Below, in pieces: positions 1 to 5,638 of a stretch of 8,605 bases of DNA; positions within the stretch are counted from its first letter, which is position 1; every line of letters starts with the position of its first letter. The DNA is from JBJXGC01 sp046154545. Its GTDB lineage: Bacteria > Chloroflexota > Dehalococcoidia > Tepidiformales > Tepidiformaceae. The notes beneath the pieces were generated by a model. It ran no database searches and had not been told where the DNA came from. It worked only from the letters and a program-made list of their open reading frames with translations. The position numbers and the translations under genes were made by a program. Where the stretch lies: positions 1 to 8,605 of the forward strand of contig JBJXGC010000047.1 in the NCBI GenBank assembly GCA_046154545.1. Reading direction: 5' to 3'.

Positions 1-34
1 GACGGACATCCCTCAGCCGCGCACCAGGCCGATA

Positions 35-79
35 ATGTCGCGTCAAGTGCTAAGACCACAACTCGTCATAACGCGACAT
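35..79. repeat. 9-bp perfect inverted repeat, 27-base spacer
   Basis: ATGTCGCGT at 35-43 is the exact reverse complement of ACGCGACAT at 71-79. The pair lies just past the stop codon of the minus-strand DUF35 gene, so it could form a stem in the 3' end of that transcript. The 27-base loop is long and no T-rich tract follows on the minus strand, so it is not a standard intrinsic terminator. It could also be a spaced protein-binding site. The rest of bases 1-84 shows no gene that I can support. Confidence 0.4.
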
Positions 80-84
80 CACGC

Positions 85-498
85 TCAGATCGGCCGGAAC
101 TTCGGGATCGCGGAGTCCTCATGCACCTCGAAATCCACCCGCACCGGCATGTCCACCCGGATCTGCTCGTTGGCAACACCAACCAGGTTCGAGACGAGCC
201 GCGGCCCCTCCTCCAGCTCGATCAGCGCCAGGTTGTACGGCATCTCCCCGAAGAATCCGGGGTGGTACTTCTGGTGCATCACCCCGAACTGGCGCACCGT
301 CCCCCGGCCGCTCGCCTGTACCCAGGCCGAGTCCGTCGATAGGCAGACGTCGCAGTGCATCCGGCCCGGCATGCGGTGGGCGCCGCAATCGCTGCACCTG
401 GTCAGCATGAGCTTGCCCTGCATGCCGCCCTCGAAGAACGGGCGCGACGCCTCATCTGGCTCCGGGATCGGTTTCGAAATCTTCTCTTCGCTGGTCAT
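85..498 (-). CDS. DUF35 zinc-ribbon/OB-fold protein, probable partner of the adjacent thiolase
   Basis: The product is 137 residues, the usual size of a stand-alone DUF35 protein. Residues 35-52 hold an intact four-cysteine zinc ribbon (Cys35, Cys38, Cys49, Cys52). An OB-fold follows from about residue 62, with the typical GRGTVRQFGV strand and the later PYNLALIELEEGPRLVSN segment. In known cases such proteins bind a thiolase-fold partner: ChsH2 with the steroid aldolase Ltp2, or the DUF35 subunit of the archaeal HMG-CoA synthase/thiolase complex, where the OB-fold helps hold acyl-CoA. The ATG at 498 is chosen because it overlaps the thiolase stop (ATGA), which implies translational coupling, and because family similarity begins soon after it. 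The frame is open further upstream to 651, but that part is only antiparallel shadow inside the thiolase gene. I infer a cytoplasmic accessory role for the neighbouring enzyme; the substrate is unknown. Confidence 0.88.
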   Translation of the reverse strand: MTSEEKISKPIPEPDEASRPFFEGGMQGKLMLTRCSDCGAHRMPGRMHCDVCLSTDSAWVQASGRGTVRQFGVMHQKYHPGFFGEMPYNLALIELEEGPRLVSNLVGVANEQIRVDMPVRVDFEVHEDSAIPKFRPI

Positions 499-1691
499 GA
501 GAGGCTCGCGTGGGGGCTGAGGATGAGGCAGCCGTGCCAGCTCAGGGTGCCCCCGTTGCCCGTACACAGGATGACGTCGTTCTTCACCTGGCGCTCCCCT
601 CCGTGGCCGCGGCCCTGGATCACGGCCTCGCTCAGCGGTGTCATGCCCCACATGTAGTAGGCCGAGAGTTCACCGCCGCCGGTATTCGTCGGCAGTGCCC
701 CGCCCGGGCCGAGCACACCCGAGGCCACGAACGGTCCGCCCTCGCCCTTCTTGCAGAAGCCGTAGTCCTCGAGCGTCACGAGCACCGTGTAGGTGTAGCA
801 GTCGTACAGCTCGCAGGCCGTCACGTCTTTGGGGCCGATGCCGGCCATCGCGTAGGCCGTCTTGGCCGCGATGATGCCGCCCGTCTCCGTTTCCGGATCC
901 GCCCCCGCGCGCAGAGGGTCGCCCGGGTGTCCCTGGCCCATGCCGTGGATGTAGACCGGCGGCTGCTTCATCTCTTTCGCGTCCGCCGCGCTGCTCACGA
1001 TCACCGCGACCGCGCCGTTCGAGACCAGGCAGCAGTCGAGCAGGTGCAGCGGCTCCACGATCCAGCGCGAGTTGTGGTAGTCCTCCATGGTGATCGGGTC
1101 CCGCATCTGGGCCATCGGGTTCATCGTCGCCCACTGTCGCTGGGCCACCGCCACCGCGCCGAAGTGTTCGTTCGTCGTGCCGTACATCGCCATGTGGCGG
1201 CTCGCCGCGAGCGCGTATGAGGTGTTCGCCCCGAAGTAGCCGGCGGCCGGGTACAACCCCGCCATCCCCTTCGGGCGTCCGGGGAGCCGCGAGGCGCCGC
1301 CGTAGGCCGCGCCCGCCGACTTGCCGTCGCTCAGGGGCGCGTCCGCGAACACGCAGACCACGTGCTTCGCCATCCCCGCCGCGATCGCCAGGCTCGCGTA
1401 CTGCACCATCTGCGAAGCCGTCGAACCGGCCGCGTTCATGTGGTTCATGAGCCGCAGGTCCCGCATGCCGAGGTAGTTCTGCATGTTCAGGCTGATGCCG
1501 CCGCCGGTCACGCCGGTGATGCCGGCGTTCACCAGCAACCCGTCGATGTCGTCCTTCTTCAGGCCAGAGTCCGCGATCGCCATCCGCACGGCGTCCGCCG
1601 CCAGCTCGGTCGAAGACTTGCCGAAGATCCGCCCCATCGGGGTGATGCCGAAGCCACTGATTGCGGTCGCGCCGCGCATTGGATGTCCCAT
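495..1691 (-). CDS. Thiolase-superfamily protein lacking the nucleophilic cysteine (Ltp2/SCP-x-like)
   Basis: The product is 398 residues, a normal thiolase length, and the fold is recognisable end to end. It starts with the first-strand motif ISGFGITPMG (11-20). The segment NAAGSTASQ (86-94) lies where classical thiolases have their acyl-accepting Cys; aligned by eye, that position is Gly89. ELYDCYT (294-300) with EDYGFCKKGEGG (308-319) is typical of the lipid-transfer/Ltp branch, and the C-terminal GNGG (378-381) is followed by HGC (386-388). Without the Cys, standard Claisen condensation or thiolysis is unlikely. In the relative Ltp2, which also lacks it, the reaction is a retro-aldol cleavage of a side-chain acyl-CoA, carried out together with a DUF35 protein. 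The ATG at 1691 is chosen over an upstream TTG at 1742 because GGAGGG sits eight bases before it. The coupled DUF35 gene downstream supports a two-subunit enzyme. The substrate cannot be read from the sequence. Confidence 0.88.
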   Translation of the reverse strand: MGHPMRGATAISGFGITPMGRIFGKSSTELAADAVRMAIADSGLKKDDIDGLLVNAGITGVTGGGISLNMQNYLGMRDLRLMNHMNAAGSTASQMVQYASLAIAAGMAKHVVCVFADAPLSDGKSAGAAYGGASRLPGRPKGMAGLYPAAGYFGANTSYALAASRHMAMYGTTNEHFGAVAVAQRQWATMNPMAQMRDPITMEDYHNSRWIVEPLHLLDCCLVSNGAVAVIVSSAADAKEMKQPPVYIHGMGQGHPGDPLRAGADPETETGGIIAAKTAYAMAGIGPKDVTACELYDCYTYTVLVTLEDYGFCKKGEGGPFVASGVLGPGGALPTNTGGGELSAYYMWGMTPLSEAVIQGRGHGGERQVKNDVILCTGNGGTLSWHGCLILSPHASLS

Positions 1692-1699
1692 ACCACCGT

Positions 1700-1717
1700 C
1701 CCTCCGGCCTGATTCTA
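1700..1717 (-). promoter_or_regulatory. Strong Shine-Dalgarno and possible internal -10 element of the thiolase gene
   Basis: On the minus strand GGAGGG (1705 to 1700) lies eight bases before the ATG at 1691 and fixes the thiolase start. Just upstream, TAGAAT (1717 to 1712) matches five of six bases of the TATAAT consensus. It has only a poor -35 candidate (TTGCGC, 19-base spacer). An internal promoter within the MBL-thiolase-DUF35 operon is possible but unproven; the ribosome binding site is the solid part of this call. Confidence 0.6.
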
Positions 1718-1743
1718 CTGGCGGGGGCAGGTGGGTGCGCAAG

Positions 1744-2478
1744 TCAGATGCGGTAGGTCTTGAAGTCCTCGGCGATCACCGTGTTCGGGAGGCCGTTCGC
1801 GTCCACATCCGGCGCCAGGTGGGTGAGGATCAGCTTCGCCGTCGGCGCCATCGCCGCCCGCACCTGGGGGATATCGTCCGTGAGGTTCATATGCACAGGG
1901 ACGATGTCGCTCCGTGAGGCGCATTCACTCACCAGCAGTTCCGTCCCCTTCGCCAGGTCGAAGACCGAAGGGCAGAGCCGCGTATCGCCGGTATAGGCGA
2001 ACCGCCGGCGGCCCAGCCGGCATTGGAACCCGAGGCAGGTGTCCAACCCCGGGTCGTGCTCCATCTGATGCGGCTCGATCTCGAGGTCGCCGATGCGCAG
2101 GAGTTCGCCGGGCTCCGCGTCCGTCCACTCCAGGTCGTAACCCAGGCCCTTCAGGACGCCCGGGAAGACCTTCTCGGCGATGTCCTTGGCCAGCGCCTCG
2201 GTCCCCCGCGGTCCGACGATCCGGGCTGGCGTCTTTCGTCCCTTCCAGCGCCAGTGGAGGAGGATGAACGGCAGACCGAGGAAGTGATCGCCGTGATGGT
2301 GGCTGATCACCACCGCATCGATCCCGTTGGGGTCGATCTGCAGGTGGTTCAGCGAACTGAGGGCCTGGGGCGGCGCGTCAAACAGCACCGTGTTGTTCAG
2401 CAAAAAGCCGTTGCAACAAAGGCCAGCCGGGGAAAACGCGTTCCCGCTCCCAATGAACGTGAGGTTGAGGTCGTGCAT
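1744..2478 (-). CDS. Metallo-beta-lactamase-fold hydrolase, RNase Z-like branch
   Basis: The product is 244 residues and forms a complete single-domain MBL fold. The start LNLTFIGSGNAFSP (4-17) is the first strand and loop seen in RNase Z-like members. The metal signature HxHxDH is at His60, His62, Asp64 and His65. Further ligands are probably His141 (MEHDPG), Asp165 (YTGDT) and His220 (LILTHLAP), so both metal sites look intact. His197 (HMNLTD) lies where related enzymes carry another conserved His. The ATG at 2478 is preferred because the fold begins directly after it; the upstream in-frame extension to 2553 would run through the divergent promoter region. It lies 52 bases before the thiolase gene on the same strand and is probably the first gene of the operon. 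The RNase Z resemblance alone does not show tRNA processing. In this context a thioester or lactone hydrolase is equally possible, and no substrate is claimed. No signal peptide is visible, so a cytoplasmic location is likely. Confidence 0.85.
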   Translation of the reverse strand: MHDLNLTFIGSGNAFSPAGLCCNGFLLNNTVLFDAPPQALSSLNHLQIDPNGIDAVVISHHHGDHFLGLPFILLHWRWKGRKTPARIVGPRGTEALAKDIAEKVFPGVLKGLGYDLEWTDAEPGELLRIGDLEIEPHQMEHDPGLDTCLGFQCRLGRRRFAYTGDTRLCPSVFDLAKGTELLVSECASRSDIVPVHMNLTDDIPQVRAAMAPTAKLILTHLAPDVDANGLPNTVIAEDFKTYRI

Positions 2479-2580
2479 GTGGTCGCTTCGTATTGTATAT
2501 CGATCGGTAGATCGGGAATGTGAAGCGTATCTCACTTCTCCCGTGTGGATCACTCAAGCCCAACCCCTGACAATGCGCCC
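2479..2580. promoter_or_regulatory. Divergent promoter region between the MBL operon and argCJB, with a small inverted repeat
   Basis: This stretch is clearly richer in A and T than its surroundings. For the minus strand, TATACA (2499 to 2494) or the overlapping TACAAT (2497 to 2492) can serve as -10, with TTCACA (2524 to 2519) as a -35 candidate at a 19-base spacer. Transcription would then start only about ten bases before the ATG at 2478. For the plus strand, GACAAT (2569-2574) sits six bases before the GTG at 2581. Between the two, CGATC-GGTA-GATCG (2501-2514) is a 5-bp inverted repeat overlapping both possible promoters, where an operator could lie. No convincing ArgR box was found. Confidence 0.45.
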
Positions 2581-3609
2581 GTGGCATATCGCGTCGGGAT
2601 CATCAACGTAACCGGATTCGCTGGCATGGAGGCCGCTCGCCTCCTCTGGAACCACCCGGCCGCCCGCATCACCGCGATCACCGGACGGTCGCTCGCCGGT
2701 CAACGGCTGGGCGAGGCCTTCCCCCACCTCGCCCCCTACGGTGACCTCTTGATCTCAGAAGAGATTGACGCCGAAGTCGATATTGTCATGTCGGCCCTGC
2801 CCACGGCCGCCAGCGCTGCCGCCTGCGCGCCCTTCGTCCGCGCCGGCGTACCTGTGATCGACATCGCCGCCGATTTCCGCCTCAAGGACCCGGCCGCCTT
2901 CGAGGCCTGGTTCGGCCAGCCTCACCCCGCCCCCGAGCTCCTCTCCGGCGCTGTCTACGGCCTCCCCGAACTGAACCGCGACGCGATCCGCGGCGCGAAA
3001 CTGGTCGCCAACCCGGGCTGTTACCCGGCCGCCTCCATCCTCGCCCTCGCCCCCGCCATGGCCGCCGGGCTGCTCGCCGAACACGTCGTCGTCGATGCCA
3101 AGTCGGGCATCTCCGGGGCCGGCCGCGGCTCCGGCACGAGCTACGGCTACAGCGAGGTGAACGAGGACGTCTCCGCCTACAAAGTGGCGAACCACAACCA
3201 CCAGCCCGAGATCGCCCAGGAACTCGCGCTCCTCGGCGGCGAACGCCCGGCCCCGAAGGTCACGTTCGTCCCCCACCTGGTGCCCATGACGCGCGGCATT
3301 CACGCCACCTGCTACGCCCAGCTCACCCGCCCCGTCACGCCCGCCGAGGTCAACGCCATCTACCGGGACTTCTACGCCGATGCCCCGTTCACCCGCGTCA
3401 CAACGGCCCCGCCCCACACCAAGCACACGCAGGGGAACAATATGTGCCTCGTCCATCCCACGGTGGACGAGCGGAACGGCATGCTCGTCGCCATCGGCGT
3501 CCTCGACAACCTCGTCAAAGGCGCCGCCGGCCAGGCCATCGAGAACATGAACCTCATGCTCGGGCTCGACCAGAAGGCCGGGCTCGACCTCCCGGCGGTC
3601 TACCCATGA
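2581..3609 (+). CDS. argC: N-acetyl-gamma-glutamyl-phosphate reductase
   Basis: ArgC catalyses the NADPH-dependent reduction of N-acetylglutamyl 5-phosphate to the semialdehyde, the third step of arginine synthesis. Numbering from the GTG at 2581 (342 residues), the nucleotide-binding loop is GIINVTGFAG (6-15), the active-site Cys147 is in NPGCYP, SGISGAGR lies at about 175-182, the catalytic His is most likely His207 in HNHQPEI, FVPHLVPMTRGI is near 229-240, and the C-terminal KGAAGQAIENMNLMLG is near 313-328. All family landmarks are present. The usual GxxGxxG of the loop is GxxNxxG here. An in-frame GTG at 2545 would add 12 residues, but those codons (TCA, CCA, CCT, AAT among them) do not fit the G/C-ending usage of the gene and precede the normal family start. 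Neither GTG has a Shine-Dalgarno sequence. The stop overlaps the argJ start as ATGA. Confidence 0.95.
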   Translation: MAYRVGIINVTGFAGMEAARLLWNHPAARITAITGRSLAGQRLGEAFPHLAPYGDLLISEEIDAEVDIVMSALPTAASAAACAPFVRAGVPVIDIAADFRLKDPAAFEAWFGQPHPAPELLSGAVYGLPELNRDAIRGAKLVANPGCYPAASILALAPAMAAGLLAEHVVVDAKSGISGAGRGSGTSYGYSEVNEDVSAYKVANHNHQPEIAQELALLGGERPAPKVTFVPHLVPMTRGIHATCYAQLTRPVTPAEVNAIYRDFYADAPFTRVTTAPPHTKHTQGNNMCLVHPTVDERNGMLVAIGVLDNLVKGAAGQAIENMNLMLGLDQKAGLDLPAVYP

Positions 3610-4805
3610 GCGGCCTCGACCCGTCCGGCAACGTCACCGACACGCCGGGGTTCCGGGCGGGCGGCGTCTACACGGGCATCAAGACCCCCGGCGAGGGCAA
3701 GCTCGACCTTGGCATCCTCGCCGCCGACTACCCCTGCGTGGTCGCCGCCACCTTCACGAAGAACCGCTTCCGCTCCGCTGCGGTCGATCTCAACCTCGCC
3801 CACCTGGCCGATGGCAAGGCCCGCGCCGTCATCGTGAACTCCGGCTGTGCGAACTCCAGCACGGGAGAACAGGGCATCGCCGACGCCCGCGAGATGGCCG
3901 CCCTCGCCGCCGCCCGCTTCGGCTGGGCGCCCGAAGATGTACTCGTCGGCAGCACCGGTGTCATCGGCCAGTTCCTGCCCATGCCGAAGATCGCGGCCGG
4001 CGTTGCCGCCATCGAACTCTCGCCCTCGGGTGGCGAAACCTTCAGCCGCGCGATCACCACCACGGACACGCGCACAAAGCACGGCTCAGTCCACTTCGGC
4101 CCCTACGTTCTGGCCGGCTGCTGCAAGGGTGCCGCCATGATCCACCCGAACATGGCCACGATGCTCGCCTATCTCACCACGGATGCGCCGGTTGACCCGG
4201 CGTTCCTTCGCGATGAACTCCGTGAGGCCGTCGATCGCTCGTTCAACATGGTCTCGATCGACAACGACACGAGCCCCAGCGACACCGTCCTCCTCTTCGC
4301 CCGCGAACCCGGCGCGGCGCCCGGCGTGATCCGGGCCGGCGCTCCGCTCGAACAGGAGTTCCGCAACGCCCTCCTGACGATGACCACCCATCTCGCCCGC
4401 GAGATCGCCCGCGACGGTGAGGGCGCTACCCGCATGATCGAAGCGACCGTGACCGGCGCCGCCAGCGAGGCCGATGCCAGGTCGCTCGCTCGCCTCCTCA
4501 CCACCTCCTACCTCTTGAAGAGTGCGGTCCACGGCGCCGACCCCAACTGGGGTCGCATCTCGGCGATCATCGGCCGCTCCGGGACGCGCTTCGACGAGGC
4601 CGGCGTGACCATCGACCTCTGTGGCGTCCGCGTCTTCGAGAAGTCCCGCCCGACAGATTTCGACGCCGCCGTCGTAAGCCAGGCGATGAAGTCCGACGAA
4701 GTACCCATCGCCGTCAACCTCGGCGCCGGTCAGGCCAGCGCGACCGCCTGGGGCTGCGACCTCACGCCCGAGTACGTCCACCTCAATGCGGACTACACCA
4801 CGTGA
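3606..4805 (+). CDS. argJ: Glutamate N-acetyltransferase (ornithine acetyltransferase)
   Basis: ArgJ moves the acetyl group from N-acetylornithine to glutamate, which recycles acetyl in the cyclic arginine pathway; some members also use acetyl-CoA. The product is 399 residues, the full family length. The oxyanion-hole motif STGVIG is at 116-121. The self-cleavage site is in HPNMATML, where Ala184-Thr185 should be cut so that Thr185 becomes the N-terminal nucleophile of the beta chain. DPNWGRI (312-318) and the C-terminal LNADYTT are conserved. The segment SIDNDTSPSD (217-226) reads SPSD where most members have STND, a small departure close to the active site. The start ATG overlaps the argC stop, and the stop TGA overlaps the argB GTG, so the three proteins are probably made in step. 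Sequence alone does not tell whether this is the bifunctional form. Confidence 0.96.
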   Translation: MSGLDPSGNVTDTPGFRAGGVYTGIKTPGEGKLDLGILAADYPCVVAATFTKNRFRSAAVDLNLAHLADGKARAVIVNSGCANSSTGEQGIADAREMAALAAARFGWAPEDVLVGSTGVIGQFLPMPKIAAGVAAIELSPSGGETFSRAITTTDTRTKHGSVHFGPYVLAGCCKGAAMIHPNMATMLAYLTTDAPVDPAFLRDELREAVDRSFNMVSIDNDTSPSDTVLLFAREPGAAPGVIRAGAPLEQEFRNALLTMTTHLAREIARDGEGATRMIEATVTGAASEADARSLARLLTTSYLLKSAVHGADPNWGRISAIIGRSGTRFDEAGVTIDLCGVRVFEKSRPTDFDAAVVSQAMKSDEVPIAVNLGAGQASATAWGCDLTPEYVHLNADYTT

Positions 4806-5569
4806 ACGACGGCCCGCTCGTCGTCAAAATTGGCGGCAGCACGCTCGGCTCAACCGATAGCAGCTTCCGCGACGTGGCCGCCCTCGCCGCCGCTGGCGAG
4901 GTCCCAGTGGTCGTTCATGGGGGCGGCGCCGAGGCGACCTCCTGGCTGGAGCGCATGGCCATCCCGTCCCGCTTCGAACGCGGCCTCCGCGTCACGGACG
5001 AAGCCGTCCTGCCCGTCGTCGTTGCCGTCTTCGCCGGCCTCGTCAACAAGCGGATCGTGGCCGCCATCAACGCCGCCGGGGCCCGCGCCCTGGGATTCTC
5101 CGGCGCCGATGGGCGGACCCTCGAATGCCGCCTGGCTGCCCCCGAACTCGGCTTCGTCGGCGAGCCCGTAGCCGTCCATCCGGAGGCCATCCGGGCGCTG
5201 CTGGCGGCAGGCATCATCCCGGTCATCAGCCCGATTGGGTACGTCCCCGGTCCCGCTGCCGACCAGCTCGTAAACGTCAACGCCGACACCGTCGCCGGGA
5301 ACATCGCCGCCGCCCTCAACGCCACCCGGCTCGTATTCCTCACCGATGTCGCCGGCGTCCGCGGCCCGGACGAGCAGGTCATCCGCTCGCTCGCCCGCGA
5401 CGAAGCCGAGCGCCTGATCGCCGCCGGTGTCATCGCGGGCGGCATGATCCCGAAAGTCGAGGCCTGCCTCCACGCCGTGCGCCTCGGCGTGCCCGCCCAG
5501 ATTGTCGATGGCAGGGTCGATGGCGCCCTCCGCCGCTACGCGGGCGCGGGCACGATCTTCCCGGTCTGA
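4802..5569 (+). CDS. argB: Acetylglutamate kinase
   Basis: ArgB phosphorylates N-acetylglutamate with ATP, giving the substrate of ArgC. The product is 255 residues and belongs to the amino acid kinase family. Landmarks are VVKIGG with Lys9, the HGGG loop (39-42), FERGLRVTD (58-66) with Arg63, VNKRIVAAIN (81-90), GFSGADG (98-104), NVNADTVAGNIAAAL (158-172), the nucleotide-site FLTDVAGV (179-186) and GGMIPKV (213-219) with Lys218. The first strand starts only about five residues in, as in the E. coli enzyme (258 residues). It therefore lacks the N-terminal helix of arginine-inhibited hexameric kinases, and I infer an arginine-insensitive dimer. The loop after HGGG reads AEAT instead of the more common PEIN/PQIN. 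The start GTG overlaps the argJ stop as GTGA. A LysZ-type role is unlikely next to argC and argJ. No argD or argF follows. Confidence 0.94.
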   Translation: MNDGPLVVKIGGSTLGSTDSSFRDVAALAAAGEVPVVVHGGGAEATSWLERMAIPSRFERGLRVTDEAVLPVVVAVFAGLVNKRIVAAINAAGARALGFSGADGRTLECRLAAPELGFVGEPVAVHPEAIRALLAAGIIPVISPIGYVPGPAADQLVNVNADTVAGNIAAALNATRLVFLTDVAGVRGPDEQVIRSLARDEAERLIAAGVIAGGMIPKVEACLHAVRLGVPAQIVDGRVDGALRRYAGAGTIFPV

Positions 5570-5601
5570 GGCGCAGGCGCGGCTCCGCCGGTGTCCGTTC
5601 G

Positions 5602-5632
5602 TTAACACGCCTGCTGTCCAGCCCGCTAGACT
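5602..5632 (+). promoter_or_regulatory. Candidate ppk1 promoter, possibly leaderless
   Basis: TAGACT (5627-5632) is a TAnnnT-type -10 element ending six bases before the ppk1 ATG at 5639. TTAACA (5602-5607) could be the -35, with a long 19-base spacer. A start site about seven bases after the -10 would fall on the ATG itself. No Shine-Dalgarno sequence lies before the ATG, which fits a leaderless transcript. The rest of the 69-base argB-ppk1 gap holds only a weak GC-rich hairpin near 5576-5589. Confidence 0.5.
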
Positions 5633-5638
5633 GACCGC

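Noticed and set aside
510..1220. Plus-strand open frame opposite the thiolase gene
   Set aside because: The translation is Arg/His/Val-rich, typical of the reverse frame of a GC-rich gene, without motifs.
1692..1742. TTG at 1742 as thiolase start
   Set aside because: The extra 17 residues precede the fold, and a strong GGAGGG ribosome site points to the ATG at 1691.
2479..2580. ArgR (ARG box) operator
   Set aside because: No tandem TGnAT-nnnn-ATnCA-like 18-bp boxes could be found in the AT-richer stretch.
2755..3456. Long minus-strand open frame inside argC
   Set aside because: Its Gly/Val/Asp-rich translation mirrors the GC-biased codons of argC and matches no family pattern; argC itself is complete.
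3444..3605. N-terminal extension of argJ into argC
   Set aside because: The added residues are Arg/His/Pro-rich shadow of argC; the ATG at 3606 overlaps the argC stop and gives the normal family length.
4802..5569. LysZ-type (LysW-aminoadipate) kinase instead of ArgB
   Set aside because: The neighbours are argC and argJ, and the GLRVTD motif fits acetylglutamate kinases; no LysW or LysX gene is nearby.
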